64,000 bases of DNA from Pseudobowmanella zhangzhouensis (GCF_042662685.1 NZ_JBHSYO010000004.1:62001-126000); one strand, 5' to 3'; shown: positions 1 through 8,598, counted from the stretch's first letter. Notes: generated from the sequence alone by a model not told the origin. A program made the numbers and translations.

Positions 1-840
1 CTTGGTTTAGCTGCTGGGTTAGATAAAAACGGCGAGTGCATCGATGCCTTTGCAAAAATGGGATTTGGTTTTATCGAAGTAGGGACGGTTACACCACGTC
101 CGCAAGCCGGTAATGATAAACCACGTTTATTCCGCCTACCTGAGAAGCAGGCGATTATTAATCGCATGGGATTCAACAATAAAGGGGTGGATTATCTGGT
201 CGAGCAGGTTAAGCAGGCTGAATACGACGGTGTGCTGGGTATCAATATCGGTAAAAACAAAACTACTGAAGAGCAAGATGCCCTGAGTGATTATCTGATT
301 TGTCTGGAAAAGGTTTATGCCCATGCCAGTTACGTGACGATCAATATTTCCTCACCCAACACCCCTGGATTGCGGAATTTGCAGCATGGCGATGCGCTGG
401 CGCAATTGCTCGGTGGATTGAAGTCGGCGCAGACCCGTCTGTCCGATCTGCATGGAAAATATGTGCCGTTGCTGGTCAAAATCGCCCCAGATTTATCTGA
501 TGAGGAATTGTTTTCCATGGCAGATAATTTTGTCAGCTCGGGTATCGATGGGGTAATAGCGACAAATACCACATTAGATCGTAGTCAGGTTCAGGGCCTT
601 AAACATGCCAATGAAGCAGGGGGCTTATCCGGTTCGGTGTTAACCGTGCAAAGCCAAACGATCTGTGAAAAATTAATCGCTCGACTTGATGGTGCAATGC
701 CAGTGATCGGGGTAGGGGGTATCGACTCGCCGACCGCGGCACAGCAGCGGATCAAGGCGGGATCGCCTTTGATCCAGTTGTATTCTTCATTGATCTATCA
801 AGGACCGGATCTGATCGCCAAGATCGTAAAGTCTTTATAA
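1..840 (+). CDS. pyrD: Dihydroorotate dehydrogenase (quinone), class 2, 5'-truncated by the window edge
   Basis: Oxidises dihydroorotate to orotate in de novo pyrimidine synthesis, passing electrons to quinone at the inner membrane. Frame 1 is open from base 1 (LGLAAGLDKNGECIDAF), so the first ATG in view (58) is internal and the real start lies upstream. Visible family motifs are the FMN/substrate segment NISSPNTPGLR with its catalytic serine, KIAPDLSD, ATNTT and the C-terminal phosphate-binding GVGGI followed by LIQLYSSLIYQGP. Class 2 is inferred from the serine base and from the neighbour zapC, which follows pyrD in enterobacteria too. Roughly the N-terminal fifth, including the membrane-association helices, is missing. 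Confidence 0.95.
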   Translation, partial: LGLAAGLDKNGECIDAFAKMGFGFIEVGTVTPRPQAGNDKPRLFRLPEKQAIINRMGFNNKGVDYLVEQVKQAEYDGVLGINIGKNKTTEEQDALSDYLICLEKVYAHASYVTINISSPNTPGLRNLQHGDALAQLLGGLKSAQTRLSDLHGKYVPLLVKIAPDLSDEELFSMADNFVSSGIDGVIATNTTLDRSQVQGLKHANEAGGLSGSVLTVQSQTICEKLIARLDGAMPVIGVGGIDSPTAAQQRIKAGSPLIQLYSSLIYQGPDLIAKIVKSL

Positions 841-948
841 TGATCCTGTTTAAAGACTCACAAAAAAGAATTAAATATTCCTTTAAAAACATGATCTTAA
901 CGTTAAGCTGTTACGAACGGTGCTTGAGCAACTGAATGGAAAATCGCA

Positions 949-1479
949 ATGTTACAACCAAGTAAAGACTGGTGTTGGTACTACGATAAGACACAGGATT
1001 GTCTGGCGATTGAGTTGTCTGACGAGATGGTATTTATGACGCCATATCGTGCGAAACAACTGAATCCGGATGCTCAGGACCGCCAGGGTTTCAGTCTGGA
1101 AGATATGCAGTTTTATATTGAAGTGACAGAGAAGTTGCAGGTGCATGCGGGCGAGTTCAGCGCCGCCCAATTGACCCAAATTGCACTCAATGCCACGGCG
1201 GTACAAAAGTTCTATAAACCGCAAATGCCCAAGAGTTGGTATTTCAATCGTCAGTCATATGCCGGAGTTCATGCCGGGCTGGCATTGTTAGAAAACATCG
1301 ATGGGCAAGGTTTAGTGTTACAAGTAGAAGCTGACCAACACGCCAGCCTGTGTATGCTGATTAGCGCCAGCATGCTGTTGGATGGACAAAAATCCCTTAA
1401 GCAATTTGAGGTGATCAAGGTCATGCACAACTACTTATATCCCTATCTGCCAGACGCACCGTTAGCGCGGTACGCCTAA
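949..1479 (+). CDS. zapC: Cell division protein ZapC
   Basis: Cytoplasmic FtsZ-associated protein that promotes lateral bundling of FtsZ protofilaments in the Z-ring. The 176-aa product starts MLQPSKDWCWYYD and carries the family-typical segments ELSDEMVFMTPYRAKQL and MPKSWYFN. Length matches the usual ~180 aa. The assignment is supported by position directly after pyrD and before rlmL, the order known from enterobacteria and Alteromonadales. It is about 110 bp from pyrD and closed by a strong terminator, so it may be its own unit or the end of a pyrD-zapC transcript. Confidence 0.9.
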   Translation: MLQPSKDWCWYYDKTQDCLAIELSDEMVFMTPYRAKQLNPDAQDRQGFSLEDMQFYIEVTEKLQVHAGEFSAAQLTQIALNATAVQKFYKPQMPKSWYFNRQSYAGVHAGLALLENIDGQGLVLQVEADQHASLCMLISASMLLDGQKSLKQFEVIKVMHNYLYPYLPDAPLARYA

Positions 1480-1489
1480 TCCCCTTGAT

Positions 1490-1516
1490 AGCCCCACAAT
1501 TGGGGCTTTTTTTTTA
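1490..1516 (+). terminator. Rho-independent terminator after zapC
   Basis: A seven-base stem AGCCCCA / TGGGGCT with a CAAT loop is followed by an uninterrupted T-run. It lies between zapC and rlmL and argues against the longer upstream start of the rlmL frame, which would place the terminator inside the coding region. Confidence 0.85.
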
Positions 1517-1580
1517 TCTGTGCGGTATACTTGCGCACAATTTTTATGTGGCCATGCCACCACTGTTTTTTAAGGTTTCT

Positions 1581-3677
1581 GTGTTACTTACCATTACTGC
1601 CGCCAAAGGCTTGGAAGATGTCTTACTGGCTGAACTCCAGCAGCTGTGCCCAACATTAACGTTTCAACTTAAACCCGGTTTAGTGCTGGTTGAAGGCGAG
1701 ATGGCTGATATGTATCGTATCTGTCTGCATTCCCGTCTGGCCAACCGTGTTTTACTGCAATTGGCCGAAGGGTCGGTGACCCATGCAGATCATCTGTACC
1801 AGTTGGCATCGGGTGTCGACTGGCCAGCGCATTTTGCCGTTGAGCGTTCATTTGCAGTAGATTTTCATGGCACCGACAATACCATTCGTAATACCCAATT
1901 CGGCGCGCTAAAAGTAAAAGATGCCGTCGTCGATCTATACCAGCAACGACTGAACCGTCGCCCGAATGTGGACAAACAAGAAGCCGATTGGCGCTTACAT
2001 GTACGTTTACATCGTCAGGTTGCCAAACTTTATCTGGATGTCTCCGGTGGCAGTTTGCACCAGCGTCACTATCGTCTGGAAACCGGTGAAGCGCCGGTGA
2101 AAGAACATCTGGCCGCAGCCATGTTAATCCGCAGTGGCTGGACGGCAGATATGAGTAAGCCATTGCTCGATCCAATGTGTGGCTCTGGCACCGTAGTGAT
2201 TGAAGCTGCGTTGATGGCGGCGAATATTGCGCCAGGTTTAAGCCGACGCCATTGGGGATTCAGTCATTGGCTTGGTCATGATGAAAGCCTGTGGACGCAA
2301 CTGGTGCAATTAGCCAAACAAGCTCAAGTCATCCCCTCATCGGTGTTTTATGCCAATGATATCAGCCAGTCCATGGTTGATATGGCCCGTGATAACGCGC
2401 GTTCTGCCGGGGTAGAACAATGGATCCATTTCAGTCACGGTAGCGTCGAAAATTTGACCGCCCCCTGTGAGCAACCGGGCTTCATCGTTACTAACCCACC
2501 GTATGGCGAGCGCCTTGGTGAACTGGCCAATCTGTTGCCGCTTTTCGCCAGTTGGGGCAGTCAGTTAAAAGTGGCGTTTAAAGATTGGCATGTCTCTATG
2601 CTCACCTCTAACCGCGATCTACTGCGCCAGATGAAGCTCAGCGCCAGCAAGCAATACAACTTGATGAATGGCAAGTTGGAATGCCAATTGGTTAATTACC
2701 TGCTGGATGAGCGCAACTGTGAGGTTCGCGAGGCACCGCAAAATAACGATTTTGCCAATCGTTTAGGTAAAAATCTGGTCAAGCTTAAAAAATGGCTGAA
2801 GACCCAGAATGTCAATTGCTACCGGGTTTACGATGCCGACTTACCAGAATATAACGTCGCTATTGATGTCTATGCCGACTGGGTGGTGGTGCAGGAATAC
2901 GCCGCGCCAAAAAATGTGCCGGAAGCCAAGACCCGCCAACGTCTGATGGAAGTGGTTGCCGCGCTGCCAGCAGCGCTCAATGTGGCTGCGGATCGCATTG
3001 TGCTGAAAGTGCGTGAACAGCAGAAAGGCGCAAAGCAATACAATAAACTCGATCAGCGTCGTGAATACATTGAAGTGTATGAAAACGGCGCAAAGTTATG
3101 GGTTAACCTGCATGACTATCTGGACACAGGCTTATTCCTGGATCACCGTGTAACACGTCAGCTGGTGCAGGCGCGTAGTCGCCATAAAGAAGTGCTGAAT
3201 TTATTTTCTTACACGGGCAGTGTATCAGTGCATGCCGCTTTAGGTGGCGCGCGTCGTATTACTACAGTCGATATGTCGCGCACGTATCTGGAATGGGCAA
3301 AACGTAACTTTAGCCTGAATCGCTTAAGTGGCGCCTATCGCTTTGAGCAGGCCGATTGTTTGCAATGGTTGAAATCAGACCGTGGTGAATACGATCTGAT
3401 ATTTATCGACCCGCCATCCTTCTCTAACTCCAAACGCATGAATAATGTGTGGGATGTACAGCGTGACCATATTGCCTTGTTAGCCGATGCGGTCAAACGT
3501 CTGGCACCGGGAGGGGAGATCATTTTTTCCAACAACCTGCGCAAGTTTAAGCTCGATGAGGAGGCCGTGCAGGCGTTAGGGCTAAGCATCACAGATTGGA
3601 ATGCGAAGACCCTGCCGGAAGATTTTAAACGCAATCCTAAAATTCATCATTGTTGGTTATTCACGAAACAAGCATGA
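1581..3677 (+). CDS. rlmL: Bifunctional 23S rRNA methyltransferase RlmL (m2G2445 / m7G2069)
   Basis: Methylates G2445 (N2) and G2069 (N7) of 23S rRNA through two fused Rossmann methyltransferase domains. N-terminal THUMP-containing half: DPMCGSGTVVIEAALMAAN (SAM site) and TNPPYGERLG (catalytic NPPY). C-terminal RlmK half: NLFSYTGSVSVHAALGGA and FIDPPSFSNSKRM. The frame is open from 1485, but that start is inside the zapC terminator. The GTG at 1581 has TAAGG five bases upstream and gives 698 aa, close to E. coli RlmL (702 aa); ATG 1554 lacks a clear ribosome binding site. The stop overlaps the start of the next gene (ATGA), so rlmL, the glutaredoxin-like gene, uup and the DUF3466 gene look like one operon. 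Confidence 0.95.
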   Translation: MLLTITAAKGLEDVLLAELQQLCPTLTFQLKPGLVLVEGEMADMYRICLHSRLANRVLLQLAEGSVTHADHLYQLASGVDWPAHFAVERSFAVDFHGTDNTIRNTQFGALKVKDAVVDLYQQRLNRRPNVDKQEADWRLHVRLHRQVAKLYLDVSGGSLHQRHYRLETGEAPVKEHLAAAMLIRSGWTADMSKPLLDPMCGSGTVVIEAALMAANIAPGLSRRHWGFSHWLGHDESLWTQLVQLAKQAQVIPSSVFYANDISQSMVDMARDNARSAGVEQWIHFSHGSVENLTAPCEQPGFIVTNPPYGERLGELANLLPLFASWGSQLKVAFKDWHVSMLTSNRDLLRQMKLSASKQYNLMNGKLECQLVNYLLDERNCEVREAPQNNDFANRLGKNLVKLKKWLKTQNVNCYRVYDADLPEYNVAIDVYADWVVVQEYAAPKNVPEAKTRQRLMEVVAALPAALNVAADRIVLKVREQQKGAKQYNKLDQRREYIEVYENGAKLWVNLHDYLDTGLFLDHRVTRQLVQARSRHKEVLNLFSYTGSVSVHAALGGARRITTVDMSRTYLEWAKRNFSLNRLSGAYRFEQADCLQWLKSDRGEYDLIFIDPPSFSNSKRMNNVWDVQRDHIALLADAVKRLAPGGEIIFSNNLRKFKLDEEAVQALGLSITDWNAKTLPEDFKRNPKIHHCWLFTKQA

Positions 3678-3901
3678 CAAGTTCCCTGATTTTATACAGT
3701 ACTGCCGAGTGCCATTTATGCGAGCAGGCTAAAGCCCTGTGCGAGCAATTATCCTTATCTGTAGAGACGATTGATATCGCCTTTGACGATAGCTTGTTCG
3801 CACTGTACGGCGTTCGTATCCCGGTCTTAAAGCGCACAGACTCAGGTAAAGAGCTGGGCTGGCCATTTATGCAGAGCGATTTACAGGAATTTGTCCGTTG
3901 A
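3674..3901 (+). CDS. Glutaredoxin-like (DUF836) protein
   Basis: A 75-aa thioredoxin-fold mini-protein beginning MTSSLILYSTAECHLCEQA. The CHLC motif near residues 13-16 is a CxxC redox centre; GVRIPVLKR supplies the cis-proline segment of the fold. Members of this family are commonly found between rlmL and uup in marine gammaproteobacteria, and their substrate is not established. ATG 3674 overlaps the rlmL TGA (ATGA) and its own TGA overlaps the TTG start of uup, so expression is probably translationally coupled. Confidence 0.85.
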   Translation: MTSSLILYSTAECHLCEQAKALCEQLSLSVETIDIAFDDSLFALYGVRIPVLKRTDSGKELGWPFMQSDLQEFVR

Positions 3902-5817
3902 GCGTGTTGATGCAATTAAAAAATGCCAGTTTGAGTCTGGGTCATCCACCGCTACTGGATAATGTGGAACTGGTGATCAAAGCCGGTGAGCGGATATGTC
4001 TGGTTGGACGCAACGGCTGTGGTAAATCAACGTTACTTAAAGTTATCGGCGCCCATATGCCGCTGGATGATGGTCAGCGGATCGTCGGCAGTGAAGTAAA
4101 AATATCACGTCTGGAACAAGACCCGCCATTATCTACGGATATCAGTATTTTTGATTATGTCGCGGAAGAATTAGCAGAGATAGGGCAGTTATTAACAGAA
4201 TACGCCCATCAGAGCCAGGTCGTGGTAAATGACCACAGCGATGCGCAGTTGGCAAAACTGGAGCGCCTGCAACAGCAACTGGAACACCACAATGGCTGGC
4301 AGTTAGAGCAACAGATCCAAGCGGTACTGATGCAGTTGCAACTGGATGGCAACGCCATGTTAAGTAGTTTATCTGGTGGTTGGCGTCGTAAGGCGGCGTT
4401 AGCTCGTGCGTTGGTGCGTAATCCGGATATTTTGTTGCTGGACGAACCGACAAACCACCTGGATATTTCGATGATTCAGTGGTTGGAAAATGCGTTAATG
4501 GACTTTAGTGGCGCAGTGGTTTTCGTGAGCCACGATCGTGCATTTATCCGCCGTTTGGCGACTCGTATCGTCGATCTGGATCGGGGAACGTTAACCTCTT
4601 ATCCAGGTGATTATGCGACTTATCTGGTTAAGAAAGCCGAAGATTTACAGGTCGAAGCGACACAAAACGCTTTATTTGATAAGAAATTGTCTCAGGAAGA
4701 AACCTGGATCCGACAGGGTATCAAAGCGCGCCGAACCCGCAATGAAGGGCGGGTTCGAGCACTTAAGGCGCTGCGCGAAGAACATCGTCAGCGTCGTCAT
4801 CGTCAGGGGGCTGCCAGCATCACGTTGTCTGACGTGCAGCGTTCTGGCAAAACGGTGTTCGATGTCAGTGGCCTGCATTACCAGATTGATAACAAGACGA
4901 TTATCCGTGGTTTGGATTTACTGGTGCAACGTGGCGATAAACTTGCCTTGGTGGGTGCCAATGGTTGTGGCAAGTCGACCCTGATTAAACTGTTGCTCGG
5001 TGATCTCGAAGCCCAGCAAGGCTTAATTAAACGCGGCACCAATTTGGAAATTGCCTATTTTGACCAGCATCGTAGTCAATTAGACCCAAATAAAACTCTG
5101 ATTGATACCATCGCCGATGGCAAGCGGGAACTGACGATTAATGGGCGCTCACGCCATGTGATTAGCTATTTGCAGGATTTTTTGTTTTCGCCTGAGCGGA
5201 TCAATGTGCCGGTTGGTGCGTTATCCGGCGGCGAGAAAAATCGCTTGCTATTGGCCAAAATACTGGCCAAACCCAGCAATTTATTGATCCTCGATGAACC
5301 TACCAATGACCTGGATGTAGAGACCCTAGAGCTATTAGAGGAGGTTTTGGGGCAATACGACGGTACGTTGTTGTTGGTCAGCCACGACCGGGAGTTTGTT
5401 GATAATGTGGTTGCCGCCAGTTTGTATTTTGAGGGTGATGGAGTAATTCGTGAGTTTGTTGGCGGTTATCAGGATATTTATCAGTGGTATGCTGATAAGG
5501 CGCGCGTACAAGCCGAGGAAAAAGCCGCAGTACGTGAAACTTCTGAGCAGAAGCAAAGTCAAATCGCCAAGTCTTCTCCGGCGCGGTCTAAAAAGTTATC
5601 ATACAAGGCCAAACTTGAGCTCGAACAGCTACCCGGTCAGATTGAGACCATGGAAACAGAGGTAGCAAGATTACAGGAACTGGTAAATCAACCGGATTTC
5701 TTTAAACAAGATGCAGGTGATGCACAAAAAGTGCTGAACCAATTGGCAGAATTGGAAGCCAATTTGTCCGTCGCCTATGAGCGCTGGGACGAATTAGAAC
5801 AGATGCAAGAGCAGTAA
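3898..5817 (+). CDS. uup: ABC-F ATPase Uup
   Basis: Soluble ABC-F protein with two ATPase cassettes and no membrane domain. Uup is implicated in ribosome-associated functions and in suppressing tandem-repeat deletion and branched DNA intermediates. First cassette: Walker A GRNGCGKST (37-45), signature LSGGWRRK, Walker B DILLLDEPTNHLD. Second cassette: GANGCGKST, LSGGEKNR, LLILDEPTNDLD. The C-terminal ~90 residues are lysine/glutamate-rich coiled coil, the Uup DNA-binding domain. Start: TTG 3898 overlapping the upstream stop (CAGGA nine bases before it) aligns with the E. coli N-terminus; GTG 3904 or ATG 3910 remain possible. Length 639 aa is typical. Confidence 0.95.
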   Translation: MSVLMQLKNASLSLGHPPLLDNVELVIKAGERICLVGRNGCGKSTLLKVIGAHMPLDDGQRIVGSEVKISRLEQDPPLSTDISIFDYVAEELAEIGQLLTEYAHQSQVVVNDHSDAQLAKLERLQQQLEHHNGWQLEQQIQAVLMQLQLDGNAMLSSLSGGWRRKAALARALVRNPDILLLDEPTNHLDISMIQWLENALMDFSGAVVFVSHDRAFIRRLATRIVDLDRGTLTSYPGDYATYLVKKAEDLQVEATQNALFDKKLSQEETWIRQGIKARRTRNEGRVRALKALREEHRQRRHRQGAASITLSDVQRSGKTVFDVSGLHYQIDNKTIIRGLDLLVQRGDKLALVGANGCGKSTLIKLLLGDLEAQQGLIKRGTNLEIAYFDQHRSQLDPNKTLIDTIADGKRELTINGRSRHVISYLQDFLFSPERINVPVGALSGGEKNRLLLAKILAKPSNLLILDEPTNDLDVETLELLEEVLGQYDGTLLLVSHDREFVDNVVAASLYFEGDGVIREFVGGYQDIYQWYADKARVQAEEKAAVRETSEQKQSQIAKSSPARSKKLSYKAKLELEQLPGQIETMETEVARLQELVNQPDFFKQDAGDAQKVLNQLAELEANLSVAYERWDELEQMQEQ

Positions 5818-5828
5818 CAGGAATAACA

Positions 5829-7550
5829 ATGAAAATAACCAGGCTGGCCCCGCTATCCGCACTAATTACCGCCACATTCGCCTCACAGGCAGCGGTTTAC
5901 GAAATTGTCGAACTTCCGGTCAATCAACAGGCAAATTATGTATATGGCACCGCCATAAACAATCAGGGCAAAGTTGCGGTTTTACTGCAGGAACAATTTC
6001 GTCCGGCTATTGATGTGAGCAGACTTAATCTGGAAAGTACGACGTTACAAGAGAACATTGATGTCGACGCCGTTGCCGCAGGTAACATTAGTGACGACGA
6101 CATGGTCTATCTGTATGGGTACCTGCAAAATTTAGGTTCTACCGACTCGCCATCAGTTACCAGTCAGCGCTTCGCCTACTATAGTGCGGCTATTGCAGAT
6201 GAGTCTGGATTTGATGTCGTTGCTGGTTTGGACATGTTTGTCCCTGAGTTGAATGCGCTAAGTCGAAGCGCAACCGTGCGTGTACGTGACGTGGCTGATA
6301 GTGGTTGGGTTGTTGGTGACAGTACCGCGCCATTGGAATTGCTTCCATATGTCAATGAATCTGATGAAACCGTAAATTATCAGGTGCGTGACTATGGTTT
6401 GCGGGCGTTTGTAAATATTGATGACCAACAAATCGAACTTTTGCCAGAATTCACTGAATTAGGTGGGGTGTCGGCTGCATATGGATTGAATAACAGTCGC
6501 CAGGTTGCAGGTTTTTCATCTATTGGTTTTGACCTTCGTGATGTGTATGGCGCATTGAATGCGTCAATCTACGTAAGTTGTAACAATGACGAGACTCGAG
6601 GCGATATCCCTGTCGAAGCCTGTATGGCGTCGTTACAGAAGCTTTCGAATTTTAAAAATAACGCAACCCGCTGGACATTGGATGAAGCATTACAAGTCAT
6701 TGAGTCCAAAACCTATGCGGCATTGACTACCGTAGAAGAATTCATCGCTGAAACAGGTTACGACGGTGACGAGAGCAACATCAGAATCTCCAGTATTGCA
6801 TATGGAATTAATGACTCGGGTGTAATGGTAGGTGAGGCAAGTAACATCTATACCGGTCCGAAGATCAAAGGTGTCACTACTGATTTAACCACCTCAGCTG
6901 CGATGTTTGTTAATGATGAGGTTGTTGATATCAGTAACCCCGCAGAGTTTTATAACAGTAAAGCGTTGGGAATTAATAATACAGGCCTCGTATACGGTGT
7001 TGGCGCGAAATACGTCAATGGTAAAAACGCCAGTAAGTTGTTTATCTATGATACGACGAACGAGAGCAGCGTTATTGTCGATGGTTTCTTCAAAAGTTCT
7101 TCGATGAATCCTCGTGATATGAATGAATCAGGTCAAATTGTCGGAGAAGCGGAAATTGACGCAACGTTCAGCGCCGGAAGTACCCGCCGTAAGCATGCGT
7201 TCTTGTACGATTATAATGATGGAAGTTTCGTCGACCTGAATGATTTAATTGCCTGTGATAGTGGCTACGAATTGGTGCAGGCGGACGGTATTAATGACCA
7301 CGGTGAAATCGTGGTAACAGCGCTGAAAAAGCGTGAAGTTAAGAATATTGCTGGTGTTGTCAGAACGAATACCGACGGGACTGCTGTAGAGTCAGAAACT
7401 CCTGTCGTCCTGAAACTTGCGCCGATTGCGGGTGGCCAGATTCAGGATTGTGGTACTGACGAATCAAAACAGCAGCGTCAGGGCGGTGTATTTGGTTGGT
7501 TATTGCTGCTGGCCGGCCTGTCAGTCGGGCTTCGTCGCAAGTTCCTATAA
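5829..7550 (+). CDS. DUF3466 family exported protein with GlyGly-CTERM-like tail
   Basis: 573 aa. Residues 1-21 form a signal peptide (MKITRLAPLSALITATFASQA). The body has recurrent segments of the HAF-repeat type, such as YGTAINNQGKVAV, YGLNNSRQVAGFS, YGINDSGVMVGE, LGINNTGLVYG and MNESGQIVGEAE, which predict a beta-rich surface protein. The C-terminus is a Gly-Gly pair, a hydrophobic helix (GWLLLLAGLSVGL) and a basic end RRKFL, the pattern of GlyGly-CTERM sorting signals processed by rhombosortase in type II secretion species. The molecular function is unknown. It starts 11 bases after uup with AGGA before the ATG and is therefore probably co-transcribed; a terminator follows. Confidence 0.85.
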   Translation: MKITRLAPLSALITATFASQAAVYEIVELPVNQQANYVYGTAINNQGKVAVLLQEQFRPAIDVSRLNLESTTLQENIDVDAVAAGNISDDDMVYLYGYLQNLGSTDSPSVTSQRFAYYSAAIADESGFDVVAGLDMFVPELNALSRSATVRVRDVADSGWVVGDSTAPLELLPYVNESDETVNYQVRDYGLRAFVNIDDQQIELLPEFTELGGVSAAYGLNNSRQVAGFSSIGFDLRDVYGALNASIYVSCNNDETRGDIPVEACMASLQKLSNFKNNATRWTLDEALQVIESKTYAALTTVEEFIAETGYDGDESNIRISSIAYGINDSGVMVGEASNIYTGPKIKGVTTDLTTSAAMFVNDEVVDISNPAEFYNSKALGINNTGLVYGVGAKYVNGKNASKLFIYDTTNESSVIVDGFFKSSSMNPRDMNESGQIVGEAEIDATFSAGSTRRKHAFLYDYNDGSFVDLNDLIACDSGYELVQADGINDHGEIVVTALKKREVKNIAGVVRTNTDGTAVESETPVVLKLAPIAGGQIQDCGTDESKQQRQGGVFGWLLLLAGLSVGLRRKFL

Positions 7551-7571
7551 CCTTGCAATTCAGCATTAAAA

Positions 7572-7596
7572 GGCCGCAATCATTGCGGCTTTTTTG
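7572..7596 (+). terminator. Rho-independent terminator after the DUF3466 gene
   Basis: Stem GCCGCAAT / ATTGCGGC followed by six T residues, 20 bases after the stop codon. It ends the rlmL-uup-DUF3466 transcript before the rmf promoter. Confidence 0.85.
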
Positions 7597-7710
7597 TGTC
7601 TGCTTAACAGAACGCAAAATCGCCCATCGTTATAACAAAAAACTGTAAAAAAAATGCCATGAAATATCAGTGCATTAGTTTTGCGAGACAGAAATTGGCC
7701 GATTTTTTAA

Positions 7711-7739
7711 TTGAACCTTATCCAGTTATCACCTATCTA
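7711..7739 (+). promoter_or_regulatory. Predicted sigma70-type promoter of rmf
   Basis: TTGAAC (7711-7716), a 17-base spacer, then TATCTA (7734-7739). Transcription would start near 7745-7747, about 50 bases before the rmf ATG and exactly at the beginning of an inverted repeat (7745-7762). Confidence 0.6.
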
Positions 7740-7744
7740 AGAAC

Positions 7745-7762
7745 TGTGACGTGTTCGTCACA
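7745..7762 (+). promoter_or_regulatory. Perfect 7-bp inverted repeat in the rmf leader
   Basis: TGTGACG-TGTT-CGTCACA. Because it coincides with the predicted transcription start, the mRNA could begin with a stem-loop, a structure known to protect 5' ends from RNase E/RppH. A DNA-level operator is the alternative; it resembles a CRP site but the TGTGA and TCACA halves are eight rather than six bases apart. Confidence 0.5.
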
Positions 7763-7796
7763 CCATCGTTCAAGTAAAAAAAGGATGAGGTTTTAG

Positions 7797-7973
7797 ATGA
7801 AAAGACAAAAACGCGACAGACTCTCCAGGGCCCATGCAAAAGGCTATCAGGCAGGCATTACCGGTCGTTCTAAAGATAATTGTCCCTATGCAGCGACCGA
7901 TAGTCGTTCTCAATGGTTAGGAGGTTGGCGCGAAGCCATGGCTGATCGAAGCGACGGACTCGCTAAGGTTTAA
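7797..7973 (+). CDS. rmf: Ribosome modulation factor
   Basis: A 58-aa basic protein that dimerises 70S ribosomes into inactive 100S particles in stationary phase. The sequence starts MKRQKRDRLSRAHAKGYQAG and continues with GITGRSK, CPY and SQWLGGWREAMADR, nearly identical to E. coli RMF (55 aa). AGGATGAGG precedes ATG 7797. The gene has its own predicted promoter and a leader with a hairpin, and it converges on fabA across a shared terminator; rmf and fabA are neighbours in E. coli as well. Confidence 0.97.
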   Translation: MKRQKRDRLSRAHAKGYQAGITGRSKDNCPYAATDSRSQWLGGWREAMADRSDGLAKV

Positions 7974-7990
7974 GTATCATCCAACAAAAA

Positions 7991-8012
7991 AGCCCCGAAT
8001 TGGGGCTTTTGG
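7991..8012. terminator. Bidirectional terminator between rmf and fabA
   Basis: Stem AGCCCC / GGGGCT with a short loop, flanked by A6 on the left and TTTT on the right, placed between two convergent genes. It can serve rmf on the + strand and fabA on the - strand. Confidence 0.8.
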
Positions 8013-8026
8013 TATTTTAGGAGGGC

Positions 8027-8545
8027 TTAAAAACTGCTTGTATCCTGAAACAGGCCAACTTTTAAGTCCTGCGCCTGATAGATCAAACGCCCATCAACAA
8101 ACACTTTGCCATCGGCCATGCCCATAAATAGTTTACGTTTAATAACGCGCTTCATGTCGATACGATAGGTGACTTTTTTCGCAGTCGGCAGAATCTGGCC
8201 CGTGAATTTTACTTCGCCGACACCCAGTGCCCGACCTTTGCCCGGTCCGCCGCTCCAACCAAGGAAAAAGCCAACTAATTGCCACATCGCATCGAGACCG
8301 AGACAGCCAGGCATGACGGGGTCACCAATAAAATGACAGGCAAAGAACCATAAATCTGGGGTGATATCCAATTCTGCTTCGATATACCCTTTGTCGAACT
8401 CACCACCTTCTTCATAAATGGCGGTGATTCTGTCCATCATCAGCATATTAGGGGCGGGGAGCTGGCTGTTACCGGGGCCAAACATGTCACCTTTAGAACA
8501 GGCTAACAGGTCGTCTTTGCTAAAACTATGTTGTTGATTTGTCAT
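8027..8545 (-). CDS. fabA: 3-hydroxydecanoyl-ACP dehydratase/isomerase
   Basis: Dehydrates 3-hydroxydecanoyl-ACP and isomerises trans-2- to cis-3-decenoyl-ACP, the branch point to unsaturated fatty acids. Single hot-dog domain with the conserved QLPAPNMLMMDR segment, the active-site histidine in FACHFIGDPVMPG and the helix with the catalytic aspartate in CLGLDAMWQL. ATG 8545 gives 172 aa, equal to E. coli FabA; an in-frame GTG at 8554 would add three residues. A FabR-like palindrome lies 36 bases upstream of the start. The partner fabB is not in the window. Confidence 0.96.
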   Translation of the reverse strand: MTNQQHSFSKDDLLACSKGDMFGPGNSQLPAPNMLMMDRITAIYEEGGEFDKGYIEAELDITPDLWFFACHFIGDPVMPGCLGLDAMWQLVGFFLGWSGGPGKGRALGVGEVKFTGQILPTAKKVTYRIDMKRVIKRKLFMGMADGKVFVDGRLIYQAQDLKVGLFQDTSSF

Positions 8546-8580
8546 GCTATCCACTTGTTTCTGTAAACTTGTGCCAATTT

Positions 8581-8598
8581 AGCGAACAGTTGTACGCC
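8581..8598. promoter_or_regulatory. FabR-like operator upstream of fabA
   Basis: Read on the - strand: GGCGTACA-AC-TGTTCGCT, an 18-bp imperfect palindrome. It resembles the FabR repressor sites upstream of fabA and fabB in gammaproteobacteria (AGCGTACA-NN-TGTNCGCT type). It is placed appropriately for the fabA promoter. The match rests on remembered consensus only. Confidence 0.5.

Noticed and set aside
1485..1580. Longer N-terminus for rlmL
   Set aside because: It would contain the zapC terminator and has no homology to the family N-terminus; GTG 1581 has a proper ribosome site.
1669..2175. Long antisense frame (168 codons) inside rlmL, and similar ones inside other genes (23347-23937, 11072-11515, 33674-34174, 36200-36628)
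   Set aside because: They lie entirely within well-supported genes and lack family motifs; they are codon-bias shadows.
7745..7762. CRP site before rmf
   Set aside because: TGTGA and TCACA are separated by eight bases, not the six needed by CRP; kept only as an inverted repeat.
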